Assembly (NCBI RefSeq): GCF_036195045.1
Contig: NZ_CP108100.1
Location: 4,774,001 to 4,838,000, forward strand
Source: Streptomyces sp. NBC_00236
GTDB lineage: Bacteria; Actinomycetota; Actinomycetes; Streptomycetales; Streptomycetaceae
Reading direction: 5' to 3'
DNA length: 64,000 nucleotides
The translations under genes and the position numbers were made by a program. Position 1 is the first letter of the stretch, and each line of letters opens with the position of its first letter. This document shows positions 32,587 to 41,867 of the stretch, in pieces. The notes beneath the pieces are model-generated. The model saw only the letters and a program-made list of their open reading frames with translations. It searched no databases and had not been told where the DNA came from.

Positions 32587-34061
32587 CGGGTGTTGCCTTC
32601 CGGGTGCGGGGAGTTGGGCCGTACGGCCTGGCGGAAGCTGCTGAAGCGGGCTGCCTGGGCCTTGGGGTCGGACGTACGGGACCGGGGGGTGGAGCCGTCG
32701 GCCGTCTCGGCCTCCGACGCTTCGGAGGCCGCCCGCGCGCGGGACTCGGCGGCGGCCAGGGTGCGGCCGCGCGAGCGCTTGGGCAGGCCGCTCTCGCCGA
32801 ACCGGGGGAGGCCGCCGGTGGTCTCCGAGCCGGAGTCGGAGCGCAGGGGCTCCTGGGGGCGGGCGGTGTCGGGGGCCTCGGCGACGGTGCGGTCGGCGCC
32901 GGAGGCGTGGACCGGCTCGGGCTCGCGCGGGGCGGGGACGGCCGGTTCGGCGGGTTCGGGTGCGGGCACCGGGGTGCGGGTGATGATCTCCTGCGGGAGC
33001 ATCATCAGCGCACCCGTGCCGCCGCGCGCCGAGGGCCGGAACGAGACGGTCAGACCGTGCTTGCGGGCGAGGCGGCCGACGACGGCGAGGCCGAGCCGGG
33101 TGCCGGAGAGGCCGGTCAGGTCCTGGTCGGTCGCGGAGACGGCCCGCTCCGCGCGGCGCAGCTGCACGTCGCTCATGACCAGACCGCTGTCCTCGACGGT
33201 CAGCACGATGCCGGCCGGGACCTCTTCGACGTACACGTGGACCTCGGCCGTGGGCGGCGAGAAGTTCGCGGCGTTGTCGAGGAGTTCGGCCAGTGCGTGC
33301 ATGACGCCCTCGGCCGCGTGGCCGGCGATGGCGACGTCGCTGGTCGAGTGGAGACGGATGCGCTGGTATCCGCTGATCCGGCCCATCGCGCCGCGCAGGA
33401 TGGACTCCATCACGATCGGCTTCGCCCAGCGCCGCCCGGAGCGGGCTCCGGTCAGCACGGCGATGGAGTCGGCCAGCCGGCCCGCCTGGGCGGTGCGGTG
33501 GTCCAGGTGCAGCAGGTCGCCCAGGACGTCCTCGGCGGAGTGCCGGTGCTCCATGTCGCGCAGGTCGGCGAGCATGCTGGTGGCCAGGGCCTGCATGCGT
33601 CCGGCGGCGTTGGCGCAGGCGGCGACGGCGGCGGAGCGCTCGGTTTCACTGCGGGCGGCGCGGGCCTTGAGGCGCGCGTTGTCGACGGTGAGCCGCTCGG
33701 AGCCGGCCGCGGCCTCCTTGGCGACGCGGGCCGTCTCGGCGGCTGCCGCGGCCTTGATCCGGGCGGTCTCGGCGGTGAACCGCTGGGCCTCGGCGGCGGA
33801 GGCCGACACCATCCGCGAGGTCTCGGCGGTGAACCGCCCGCTCTCGGCCGCGAGCAGTTCGCGGAGCCGGCGCGCGGTGAGGCGGGCGTGTACGGCGGTG
33901 GCGACGGCGGCGGAGAGCAGCACTGCGGCGGCGCTCGCCCCCCAGGCCACTGCGGTCCTGGCCGAGTCGGGAGCGGCGGCGGCCGCCCACAGACACAGGG
34001 ATCCGGTGAGGGCCACGGTGACCAGCAGGGCCAGTGCGGTCGGCCGGGTTGAGGGGCGCAA
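32583..34061 (-). CDS. cvnA: Conservon sensor-histidine-kinase-like membrane protein
   Basis: A 492-residue protein. Two membrane helices (about residues 8-30 and 37-58) are followed by a long coiled coil (65-145) built from repeated FTAETxR-like units, then an ATPase domain with an N-box (LAELLDNAANFSPP, 258-270) and GTRLGLAVVGRLARKHG. No clear phospho-acceptor H-box with E/D-P was seen. The Pro/Ser-rich tail (about 370-492) looks disordered. TTG 34061 is preceded by GAGGA at 6 nt. It is the first gene of the operon, and promoters must lie in the AT-rich stretch upstream. Confidence 0.93.
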   Translation of the reverse strand: MRPSTRPTALALLVTVALTGSLCLWAAAAAPDSARTAVAWGASAAAVLLSAAVATAVHARLTARRLRELLAAESGRFTAETSRMVSASAAEAQRFTAETARIKAAAAAETARVAKEAAAGSERLTVDNARLKARAARSETERSAAVAACANAAGRMQALATSMLADLRDMEHRHSAEDVLGDLLHLDHRTAQAGRLADSIAVLTGARSGRRWAKPIVMESILRGAMGRISGYQRIRLHSTSDVAIAGHAAEGVMHALAELLDNAANFSPPTAEVHVYVEEVPAGIVLTVEDSGLVMSDVQLRRAERAVSATDQDLTGLSGTRLGLAVVGRLARKHGLTVSFRPSARGGTGALMMLPQEIITRTPVPAPEPAEPAVPAPREPEPVHASGADRTVAEAPDTARPQEPLRSDSGSETTGGLPRFGESGLPKRSRGRTLAAAESRARAASEASEAETADGSTPRSRTSDPKAQAARFSSFRQAVRPNSPHPEGNTR

Positions 34062-34341
34062 GCGGAGTCCTCGGGGAGCGGACGGTGACGGATGGGACGG
34101 TTCGGGCGAGTCGTGACTGGGGTGATCAAATGCGACAACTGGAACACATGATTCCCAGACAAGTCTGAGTCACTATATGAGAATTGACGATCTGTTTGGG
34201 AAGAACTTGTGGTGTTCTCTGTTCCATTTGTGTTTGCGAGTCCGGCATATTCCGACGTACTGACGTAATCGGCGGAAACGCACGGGGGCTGTCGGGCGGG
34301 GCGGCCGGACGAGTCCGCCGGGCCGACGGCATCCTGGCCGC
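34062..34341. promoter_or_regulatory. AT-rich divergent promoter region between cvnA and the FAD/Fe-S gene
   Basis: Within very GC-rich surroundings, about 34125-34270 is clearly AT-richer. It contains a short palindrome CAGAC-AA-GTCTG at 34156-34167 and TATATGAGAATTGACG. It is likely to hold promoters for both directions. Exact -35/-10 elements cannot be fixed by eye. Confidence 0.5.
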
Positions 34342-37209
34342 ATGGCATCCGGCAACGCTCCGACCGGCAACCCCCCGACCGGCAACCCTCCGCACGGTGG
34401 CATCCCCGACGCGCTCGTCCGTGAACTGCGCGCCTCCGTACGGGGCGAGGTCGCGTTCGACGCCACCGCGCGGGCCCTGACGACGATGGACGCCTCCAAC
34501 TACCGCCGGGTGCCGCTCGGAGTCGTCGCCCCGCGCGACGCCGACGACATCGCCGCCACGCTGGCCGTCTGCCGGGCGCACGGCGTGCCCGTCGTGCCGC
34601 GCGGCGGCGGGACGTCCATCGCCGGGCAGGCCACCGGCACCGGCGTCGTCCTCGACCTGACCCGCCACCTGCGGTCGATCGTCGAACTGGACGCCGGCGC
34701 ACGGACCGCCGTGGTCCAGCCGGGCGTCGTCCTGGACGACCTGCGGGCCGCCGCCGCCCCGCACGGGCTCACCTTCGGCCCGGACCCCTCCACCCACAGC
34801 CGCTGCACCATCGGCGGCATGATCGGCAACAACTCCTGCGGCTCCCACTCGGTCGCCTGGGGCACCACCGCCGACAACGTCCACGCCCTGACCGTCGCCC
34901 GCTACGGCGGCGACACCCTGCGCCTGGAACGAGGCGCCGAAGGCCCCGCCGGACTCCGCGAACTGGTCGCCGGCCACCTCGCCCTCCTGCGCACCGGATA
35001 CCCCGAACTCCCGCGCCGCATCTCCGGATACGCCCTCGACGCCCTGCTCCCCGAGAACGGACCCGACCCCGCCCGCGCGTTCTGCGGGAGCGAGGGCACG
35101 CTCGGCGTGGTGACGGAGGCGACGCTGCGCCTGGTCGAGGCCCCCGCCGCCCGCGCGCTCGCCGTCCTCGGCTACGCCGACGAGTCCGCGGCCGCCGAGG
35201 CCGCCCCCGGCCTCCTGCCCTTCCACCCGCTGACGGTGGAGGGCATGGCCGCCGACCTCGTACGCGAACCGGCCGGACTGCCCCGCGGCGCCGCCTGGCT
35301 CTTCGCGGAGACGGGCGGCGCCACCCCGGCCGAGGCCCGCGCGCACGCCGAGCGGATCGTGCGCGCCGCGTCCGCCGACGCGGTGGACGCCGCAGTCGTC
35401 ACCGACCCCGCCGGGCAGCGGGCCCTGTGGCGGATCCGCGAGGACGCGGCCGGGACGGCGACCCGCATGCCGGGCGGAGGCGAGGCCTGGCCCGGATGGG
35501 AGGACTGCGCCGTGCCGCCCGCCCGGCTCGGCCCCTACCTCCGCGACTTCCGCGCCCTGCTCGCCGAACACGGCCTGCGCGGCACCCCGTACGGGCACTT
35601 CGGCGACGGCTGCATCCACGTCCGCATCGACTTCGACCTGCTGACCGCCGACGGCGTGGCCCGCTTCCGCCGCTTCTCCGAGGACCTGGCCTCGCTCGTC
35701 GTCGCCCACGGCGGCTCCCTGTCCGGCGAACACGGCGACGGCCAGGCACGCGCCGAACTGCTCCCCAAGATGTACGGGAACGAACTCGTCGCCCTCTTCG
35801 GCCGGTTCAAGGACCTCTGGGACCCCGACGGCGGCATGAACCCGGGCATCCTCACCCGCCCGGCCCGCCTCGACGAGAACCTCCGCTTCGAGGTGCTCCC
35901 GAAAGAGCCGGTCGACGTCGTGTTCGGCTATCCGCACGACGGCGGAGACTTCTCCGCAGCGGTCCGCAGATGCGTCGGCGTCGCCAAGTGCCGTACGGAA
36001 CAGGCCTCGGGCCCGTCCGTCATGTGCCCCTCCTTCCGCGCGACCGGCGAGGAGGCCCACTCCACGCGCGGCCGGGCCCGGCTGCTGCACGAGATGCTGG
36101 CCGGCACCGCGGGTGGCGTGATCACGGACGGCTGGCGCTCGACGGAGGTGCGCGACGCGCTCGACCTGTGCCTGTCCTGCAAGGGCTGCCGCAGCGACTG
36201 CCCGGTGGGTGTCGACATGGCCACGTACAAGGCGGAGTTCCTGCACCACCACTACCGGGGGCGGCTGCGGCCCGCCGCGCACTACGCGATGGGGTGGCTG
36301 CCCCGGTGGCTGCGCCTCGCATCCCCCCTCGCGGGTGCGCTCAACGCCCTGGCCCGGGTGCGCCCGCTCGCGGTCCTGGCCAGGAGGGCGGCGGGCATCG
36401 CGCCGGAGCGCGGGATCCCGGTCCTGGCGCGGGAGACGTTCACCCGGTGGCTCCTGCGGCGTCAGGGCAAGGGGACGTTTCTCCACTCCAACGACCAGGT
36501 GGCGTTCCTGTGGCCGGACACCTTCACCGAACACCTCTCGCCCGAGGTGGGCCGGGCGGCGGTCCGCGTGCTGGAGGCGGCGGGACGGACGGCGCTGACG
36601 CCCGGGAACGGCCTGTGCTGCGGCCTCACCTACGTCTCGACCGGCCAGCTGACCCGGGCCCGCAAGGTGATGCGCCGCACGCTGGAGCGGCTGGGCGGCG
36701 TGCTCGGCAGCCCCGTGATCGTCCTGGAACCGAGCTGTGCGGCGACGCTCCGCACGGATCTGCCGGAGCTCCTGCCCGACGACCCCCGCGCCGCCGAACT
36801 GGCCGCCTCCGTGCGCACCTTGGCCGAGTACCTGGAGGAGTGCGCCCCGGAGTGGGAGCCCCCGCGTCTCGACCGGCCGGTCACCGGCCAGACGCACTGC
36901 CACCAGCACGCGGTCCTGGGCGATGCGGCGGACCGTCGGCTGCGCGAACGGGCTGGTCTGAGCGGTGAGTTGACGGGAGGCTGCTGCGGCCTGGCGGGCA
37001 ACTTCGGCTTCGAGCGGGGCCACTGGGAGGTTTCGGTGGCCTGCGCGGAGGACCAGCTGCTGCCCGCGGTGCGGGGCGCGTCGCAGGACGCGGTGGTCCT
37101 GGCGGACGGGTTCTCCTGCCGGACCCAGCTGGCCCAGGTGGGAGGTGTGCGGGCGCGGCACCTCGCGGAGGTGCTGGCGGAGGGGCTGGAGCGGGACCTA
37201 AGGGCCTGA
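34342..37209 (+). CDS. Large FAD-linked oxidase with fused Fe-S/CCG domains (YdiJ-like D-2-hydroxyacid dehydrogenase)
   Basis: A 955-residue fusion. The FAD-binding part is seen in VPRGGGTSIAGQATG and GGMIGNNSCGSHS. The FAD-oxidase C-terminal domain has GYALDALLPEN, FCGSEGTLGVVTEA and GEHGDGQAR. Next come cysteine clusters near residues 543-561 and 609-620 (CLSCKGCRSDCPVG), the 4Fe-4S motif, then two CCG-type motifs (LCCGLTY near 758, GCCGLAG near 881). This layout matches YdiJ/D-2-hydroxyglutarate or D-lactate dehydrogenases that feed electrons to the respiratory chain. The first 20 residues repeat TGNPP and look unstructured. The end overlaps the convergent LysR gene by 12 bp. Confidence 0.9.
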   Translation: MASGNAPTGNPPTGNPPHGGIPDALVRELRASVRGEVAFDATARALTTMDASNYRRVPLGVVAPRDADDIAATLAVCRAHGVPVVPRGGGTSIAGQATGTGVVLDLTRHLRSIVELDAGARTAVVQPGVVLDDLRAAAAPHGLTFGPDPSTHSRCTIGGMIGNNSCGSHSVAWGTTADNVHALTVARYGGDTLRLERGAEGPAGLRELVAGHLALLRTGYPELPRRISGYALDALLPENGPDPARAFCGSEGTLGVVTEATLRLVEAPAARALAVLGYADESAAAEAAPGLLPFHPLTVEGMAADLVREPAGLPRGAAWLFAETGGATPAEARAHAERIVRAASADAVDAAVVTDPAGQRALWRIREDAAGTATRMPGGGEAWPGWEDCAVPPARLGPYLRDFRALLAEHGLRGTPYGHFGDGCIHVRIDFDLLTADGVARFRRFSEDLASLVVAHGGSLSGEHGDGQARAELLPKMYGNELVALFGRFKDLWDPDGGMNPGILTRPARLDENLRFEVLPKEPVDVVFGYPHDGGDFSAAVRRCVGVAKCRTEQASGPSVMCPSFRATGEEAHSTRGRARLLHEMLAGTAGGVITDGWRSTEVRDALDLCLSCKGCRSDCPVGVDMATYKAEFLHHHYRGRLRPAAHYAMGWLPRWLRLASPLAGALNALARVRPLAVLARRAAGIAPERGIPVLARETFTRWLLRRQGKGTFLHSNDQVAFLWPDTFTEHLSPEVGRAAVRVLEAAGRTALTPGNGLCCGLTYVSTGQLTRARKVMRRTLERLGGVLGSPVIVLEPSCAATLRTDLPELLPDDPRAAELAASVRTLAEYLEECAPEWEPPRLDRPVTGQTHCHQHAVLGDAADRRLRERAGLSGELTGGCCGLAGNFGFERGHWEVSVACAEDQLLPAVRGASQDAVVLADGFSCRTQLAQVGGVRARHLAEVLAEGLERDLRA

Positions 37210-38157
37210 GTCGCCGGAGGTGCCGGCGGAGGCGTCCCGGGCCACGATCTCGCGGGCCAGGGCGGCGAGGTCGCCGAGCGCCGGGTGGCCGGGGGCGTCG
37301 CGGCGGGCGAGCAGTACCGGGAGGGCCGGGGCGTCCACGAGCGGGCGGTAGGCGACCCCGGGATGCGGGTGTATTCCGGCTGTCGACGCGGCGGAGACCC
37401 CGGTCCCGCGCCCGGCCGCGATGGCGGCGAGCCAGTCGTCGGTGTTGGCGACGGTCAGGGTGGCGGCGGGGCGGGCGGACGGCGGCCACAGTTCGGGGGT
37501 GGTGGTGCCGGAGACGGTGTTCAGGACGACGGTGCCGGTCGCCAGGTCGGCCAGCCGGAGCGTGGCGCGGGAGGCGAGGGGGCCGTCCGCCGCCACGGCC
37601 GCGACCCGCTCCTCCTCGTACAGCACCTCCGTGACGAGCCCCGGCGCGTCCACGGGGCCGCGCAGCAGGGCGGCGTCGACCTCGCCGCGGGTCAGCCCGG
37701 CGGTGCGGTCGTCGATCCGGCGGAGTTCGAGCGGAGTCCGCGGGTAGCGCTCCTGCCAGCTCCGGAGCAGCGGGGTGGTGTAGCGCCCGAACGCGGACCA
37801 GGCGTGGCCGAGGCGCAGCGGCCACCGGCGCAGTCCCTCGGCGTCGGTCGCGGCGTCGAAGGCGGCGACCGCCGCGGCCGCCCGGTCGCGGAAGGCGACG
37901 CCCTCGGGGGTGAGCTCCAGGTGGTGGGTGGAACGGTCGACGAGCCGGACGCCGAGATGGCGCTCCAGGGCGGCCAGGGTGCGCGAGACGGCCGGCTGGG
38001 TGAGGCGGAGCCCGGCTGCCGCCCGGGTGATGCTGGACTCCTCCGCGACGGCGAGGAAGGCCCGCAGATGGCGGATCTCGATGGCGCGGTGGGTGTTTCC
38101 GGCGCTGCTGCCCGCGCTCCTGCCCGCGGCGTCGCCCGCGCCCTGTCCCGTGCTCAT
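37198..38157 (-). CDS. LysR-family transcriptional regulator
   Basis: A 319-residue LysR protein. The N-terminal HTH reads EESSITRAAAGLRLTQPAVS, preceded by IEIRHLRAFLAVA, and an effector-binding domain follows. ATG 38157 (MSTGQG) is chosen. It is divergent from an EamA exporter gene, and a palindrome lies between them. LysR regulators next to metabolite exporters often sense the exported compound; the ligand is unknown. Confidence 0.92.
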   Translation of the reverse strand: MSTGQGAGDAAGRSAGSSAGNTHRAIEIRHLRAFLAVAEESSITRAAAGLRLTQPAVSRTLAALERHLGVRLVDRSTHHLELTPEGVAFRDRAAAAVAAFDAATDAEGLRRWPLRLGHAWSAFGRYTTPLLRSWQERYPRTPLELRRIDDRTAGLTRGEVDAALLRGPVDAPGLVTEVLYEEERVAAVAADGPLASRATLRLADLATGTVVLNTVSGTTTPELWPPSARPAATLTVANTDDWLAAIAAGRGTGVSAASTAGIHPHPGVAYRPLVDAPALPVLLARRDAPGHPALGDLAALAREIVARDASAGTSGDSGP

Positions 38158-38264
38158 GCGTGTGGAGCATAACGGGAGCCCAATCGGCATTTCACGCGCC
38201 GCGCTCAGGTCCCTACGGTAAAGGGATGGGCTGCATGAGGTGAGTGCAGTATCTTCAATTCAAC

Positions 38265-38282
38265 AGTGCATTGTGTTGCACT
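38265..38282. promoter_or_regulatory. Palindromic operator candidate between LysR and EamA genes
   Basis: AGTGCA-TTGTGT-TGCACT is a perfect inverted repeat with a 6-nt spacer. A further AGTGCA half-site lies at 38243, 22 bp (about two helix turns) upstream. Divergent LysR-type regulators commonly bind such spaced sites. Binding is inferred. Confidence 0.5.
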
Positions 38283-38317
38283 TTTTGCTCCGTGAACTCA
38301 GAAAGTCAGGCCAACAG

Positions 38318-39301
38318 GTGAACGACCAGGGCACCGCCGCAGAACCGGCCGCCGCCGCAGTCGCCGTCCCCCAGGCGGTCACCGCCCTCGGCGGCGGACC
38401 CCGCACCGGAGGCCGCAGGGCGGCGCTCACGCCGGTGGCGCTGGTGGTCGCGGGCGGGCTCTCCGTCCAGTTCGGCTCGGCGGTCGCGGTGCTGCTGATG
38501 CCGAAGGCCGGCGCGCTCGGCGTCGTCACGCTGCGACTCGCCGCCGCGGCTCTCGTCCTGCTCGTCGTCTGCCGCCCGAAGCTGCGTGGCCACTCGCGGG
38601 CCGACTGGGGCACGGTGGTGGCCTTCGGCCTCGCCATGGGCGGCATGAACACGCTCTTCTACCAGGCCGCCGACCGCATCCCGCTCGGCGCCGCGGTGAC
38701 GCTGGAGGTGCTGGGCCCGCTCGCCCTCTCGGTGATCGCCTCGCGCCGCCTCGTCAACGTGGTCTGGGCCGGGCTCGCGCTGGGCGGTGTGCTGCTGCTG
38801 AGCGGCGGGGGCTTCGACCGGCTCGATCCGGTGGGCGCCGCGTACGCACTTGGCGCAGGTGCCATGTGGGCGGCCTATATCGTCTTCAGCGCCCGCACCG
38901 GCCGCCGCTTCCCGCAGGCCGACGGACTGGCCCTGGCGATGGTGGTGGCGGCCGTCCTCTCGCTGCCGCTCGGCATCATGGAGTCGGGTTCGAAACTCCT
39001 CGTCCCGTCCACGCTCGGCCTGGGCGCCGCCGTAGCGCTGCTGAGCTCGGTCCTGCCGTACACGCTCGAACTCATGGCGCTGCGCCGGCTGCCCGCGCCC
39101 ACCTTCGCCATCCTGATGAGCCTGGAACCCGCGATCGCGGCAGCGGCCGGCTTCCTCATCCTCGACCAGGCCCTCTCCACGACGGACGCCCTGGCCATCG
39201 CGCTCGTCATCGGCGCGAGCATGGGAGCGGTACGCGGTCAGATCGGCCCCTCCCGGCGCGGCGGGAGGTCTCGGCGGGTTACCGGGCGACCTGCTCCGTG
39301 A
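38318..39301 (+). CDS. EamA/DMT-family membrane transporter
   Basis: A 327-residue protein with about ten hydrophobic helices in two EamA repeats: VVTLRLAAAALVLLVVCRP with GMNTLFYQAADRIPLGAAVT in the first, and YALGAGAMWAAYIVFSAR with PTFAILMSLEPAIAAAAGF in the second. It resembles RhtA/YdcZ-type exporters of amino acids or small metabolites. GTG 38318 follows AGG. The last 23 bp overlap the convergent lipoprotein gene. The adjacent LysR gene is the likely regulator. Confidence 0.88.
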   Translation: MNDQGTAAEPAAAAVAVPQAVTALGGGPRTGGRRAALTPVALVVAGGLSVQFGSAVAVLLMPKAGALGVVTLRLAAAALVLLVVCRPKLRGHSRADWGTVVAFGLAMGGMNTLFYQAADRIPLGAAVTLEVLGPLALSVIASRRLVNVVWAGLALGGVLLLSGGGFDRLDPVGAAYALGAGAMWAAYIVFSARTGRRFPQADGLALAMVVAAVLSLPLGIMESGSKLLVPSTLGLGAAVALLSSVLPYTLELMALRRLPAPTFAILMSLEPAIAAAAGFLILDQALSTTDALAIALVIGASMGAVRGQIGPSRRGGRSRRVTGRPAP

Positions 39302-40184
39302 CGCGCTGGACCGCCTTGACGGCAAGGTCGGGGCGGTCCAGGTAGATGTGGTGGGTGCTGCCGGCGGCCGTGCTGAGCTTGCTGTTGCCGGAAATCCCGG
39401 CCCACTTGCGCTGCCCCTCGGTCCACACCTTCTCCAGGCCGTCCCCGTACACGGGGAACGTGCCGAGGTACTTGGTGCCGTGCTGGATGACCTCCACCGG
39501 GATGCTCCCGGCCGAGCTCACCTCGCCGTCGGGGAAGACGAGCTTCTCCTGGTTCTCACCCTTGGAGGTCCTGGCGGTCGCGGTGCGCAGCTGAGCGCTG
39601 GTGCCGGTGGCCGACGCGGGGATCACCTTCTCGATGTCAGCGCTCGACGTCGGCGAGGTGGCGTCCATCAGCACCAGGCCCTTGACCCGGTCCTGGTGCT
39701 CCGGGGCGTACCGGCCGGCGAGGAGCCCGCCCAGCGAGTGGCCGGCCAGGACGACCGGGATGTCACCGGCGACCTGGTCGAGCACGCCGGTGAGGATCTT
39801 CCCGCCGGCGGTGATGGACTGAGGGCCGGCCGGCTTGTCGCTCCCGCCCTCGCCGAGCCGGTCGTAGGAGCAGACCCGGTGCTGCGTGCTCAGGGTCTTG
39901 CGGAAGGCGGCCGTCTTGTCCAGCGCGTCGCCCAGCCCGGCCATCACGACCACGACCGGCTTGCCGTCCTTCCGGTCTCCGGAGCAGGCGATGGCCACCG
40001 AGCTGCCCTGGATGGTGACCTTCTTCGTTCCGGAGAGCTCGTCCAGGGCGGGCTTCGACACCGAAGGGTCGCCGTCGAGCCCCTCCAGGAAGCCTTCGTC
40101 GTCGTCCTCGCAGGCCACGAGACCCGCACCGATCGCGGTGATGCACAGTGCTGCCATGACGGTCTTCCTGATGATGCGCGTCAC
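39279..40184 (-). CDS. Alpha/beta hydrolase lipoprotein
   Basis: A 301-residue lipoprotein precursor with lipobox LVAC (Cys25) followed by acidic residues. The hydrolase domain has GHSLGG (Ser150), CSYDRLGEGGSDKP and a late ...THHIYLDRPDL with the likely catalytic His. It would act at the outer face of the membrane; substrate unknown. GTG 40184 is preceded by GGAG at 6 nt spacing. Confidence 0.88.
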   Translation of the reverse strand: MTRIIRKTVMAALCITAIGAGLVACEDDDEGFLEGLDGDPSVSKPALDELSGTKKVTIQGSSVAIACSGDRKDGKPVVVVMAGLGDALDKTAAFRKTLSTQHRVCSYDRLGEGGSDKPAGPQSITAGGKILTGVLDQVAGDIPVVLAGHSLGGLLAGRYAPEHQDRVKGLVLMDATSPTSSADIEKVIPASATGTSAQLRTATARTSKGENQEKLVFPDGEVSSAGSIPVEVIQHGTKYLGTFPVYGDGLEKVWTEGQRKWAGISGNSKLSTAAGSTHHIYLDRPDLAVKAVQRVTEQVAR

Positions 40185-40562
40185 TTCGTTCTCCGAACGG
40201 GGAGGTGAGTGGGGGGAGTTGTCTGCTTCTGCGGCTGTGTTCCTCCGCTGGCCCGAACGTTACGGAGACGGCGGCCGTGAATCGTCACCTCGCGGAGCGC
40301 ACCTGCGCGTAGCTCGCACGGGGGACGGGGGCGGGGCGGCGGGGCTGCCGGTCCACGGATGGCGGGCCCATAGGTGGCGGGAGTCGGCCGGGCGTGGCCG
40401 GATATCACTCAACGCGGCAGTACGCGCCAGTAGTTGAAATCGAAACCCCTGGTGCCCAAAGGTTTGGTCAGCTCCTGCGCGGTACATCTTTTCGAACGGG
40501 TCTACTCGCATAGATAGGCCCGTTCCCCCTGAAGTGCACCATTCACTCAGCAGGAGAAAGCC
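40185..40562. other. Gene-free stretch with divergent promoters and an inverted repeat
   Basis: About 380 bp between the divergent lipoprotein and secreted-protein genes with no convincing gene. It is GC-rich up to 40425, then AT-richer. Inverted arms AACGGGTCTA (40495-40504) and TAGGCCCGTT (40515-40524), with one mismatch and a 10-nt spacer, sit about 40 bp before the next start, with a TAGATA (-10-like) inside. This could be an operator or a leader hairpin. Confidence 0.5.
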
Positions 40563-41726
40563 TTGACCACGTCATCACCGCTGCGCGTCGCCCTGATCGG
40601 GGTCGTGCTGTCCGCGACAGCCCTGATACCCCTCCAGGGCACCGCGTTCGCCGCGCAGCACGACACCGCCGGCCCGGCCGCCCCCGCCCCCGCCTCGGCC
40701 ACGTCGGTCGCCGGAATCGAGGACGAGACGGCTCTCGCGCTCGCCGGCTCCCTCACCGACCAGGCCTGGCAGAGACAGGTGCGTACGGCCACGCTGGCTG
40801 CGGATTCGGTGGACCTGCGGGCGCTGACCGGCGCCTCCACCACGTCTGCGGGCAAGCGCCTCTCCTCGGGCGTCGCCGCGGCCGACCGGGGCGTCGCCGC
40901 CGCCAAGGGGCTCGGAAGCGACATGGGTTCGCTGTTGCGGGTCCGCCTGGCGGACCCGTCGATGGAGACGGCGCTCGCCAGGGGTGCGGCCCCGTTGGTG
41001 GCCGCGGCCCCGTCCGACGACGACGCGTCGACCTTCACCGCGTACGACAGCGAGGGTGCTGCCCATGAGCTGTCCCTCGACGCCGCCCCCGACCGGCCCG
41101 TCTACCTCGTCGACATCGACGGCACCAAGGCTGTCACCGAGGGCATGAAGTTGATCAACGAGGCGCTGGAGGCGAAGGGACTCGACGTACCGGTCCCGGC
41201 TGCGCGGCTGAACGCCGTGGCTCCGGCCGCCGCCGCGGGGATCGATACCACGCTCATCAACTCGGTGCGGCTCTCCGACGACGAGGAGCCGTGGTTCAAG
41301 GGTGACGCCGAGATCTTCACCCTGGTGACAGGCTTCGGCAAGGACGGCAAGCCGCGCGTCGACACTGTCGAGATGCCCTACCTGAACAAGGACTCCACCA
41401 CGTACTACCCGAACCAGGTCCTCGTGAACTGGTCGAACTACAAGTACGACATGGCCGACGCCGTGATGATGGAGGACGACGGCGACACCAACTACCAGGC
41501 GCTCGCCAAGGCCATCGTCACGGTCCTGCTGACGATCACCGACCAGGGGGTGTACATCCCCCTCGCCGACGCCCTCCTGGACGCCATTCCCACCGCCTGG
41601 TGGACCGACGACCCCGACTACGTCGACTCCTGGTACACCCTGGCCAAGTCCACCAAGGGCACGCGCAACGGTGCGGCGGCCAACGGATGGATGAACGTGT
41701 CGCCGTACCACGTGGCGGCTCTCTGA
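40563..41726 (+). CDS. Secreted DUF3103-like protein
   Basis: A 387-residue secreted protein. The signal peptide MTTSSPLRVALIGVVLSATA ends near AFAAQ. The mature part has an Ala-rich first third and a conserved-looking second half (PVYLVDIDGTKAVTEGMKLI, YYPNQVLVNWSNYKYDMADA, WWTDDPDYVDSWYTL). I recall the DUF3103 family from this pattern with moderate confidence; its function is unknown. TTG 40563 is preceded by AGGAG at suitable spacing. A strong hairpin follows the stop. Confidence 0.75.
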   Translation: MTTSSPLRVALIGVVLSATALIPLQGTAFAAQHDTAGPAAPAPASATSVAGIEDETALALAGSLTDQAWQRQVRTATLAADSVDLRALTGASTTSAGKRLSSGVAAADRGVAAAKGLGSDMGSLLRVRLADPSMETALARGAAPLVAAAPSDDDASTFTAYDSEGAAHELSLDAAPDRPVYLVDIDGTKAVTEGMKLINEALEAKGLDVPVPAARLNAVAPAAAAGIDTTLINSVRLSDDEEPWFKGDAEIFTLVTGFGKDGKPRVDTVEMPYLNKDSTTYYPNQVLVNWSNYKYDMADAVMMEDDGDTNYQALAKAIVTVLLTITDQGVYIPLADALLDAIPTAWWTDDPDYVDSWYTLAKSTKGTRNGAAANGWMNVSPYHVAAL

Positions 41727-41757
41727 CCGCTGGGGCCCATTTCGCTCACCCCCCACC

Positions 41758-41799
41758 GTGCCCGGGGCGGCCTCTCCCTGGAGAGGCCGCCCCGGGCAC
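41758..41799. terminator. Very strong terminator hairpin
   Basis: A perfect 19-bp inverted repeat with a 4-nt loop (CCTG) lies 31 bp after the DUF3103-like gene. It is the longest uninterrupted stem I found in the window. Confidence 0.92.
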
Positions 41800-41867
41800 G
41801 GCCATGTTCCACGCCCACAACTTCCCTACGGTCTAGGGTGATCGCGATATCCGACCGGGAGGAAAAC

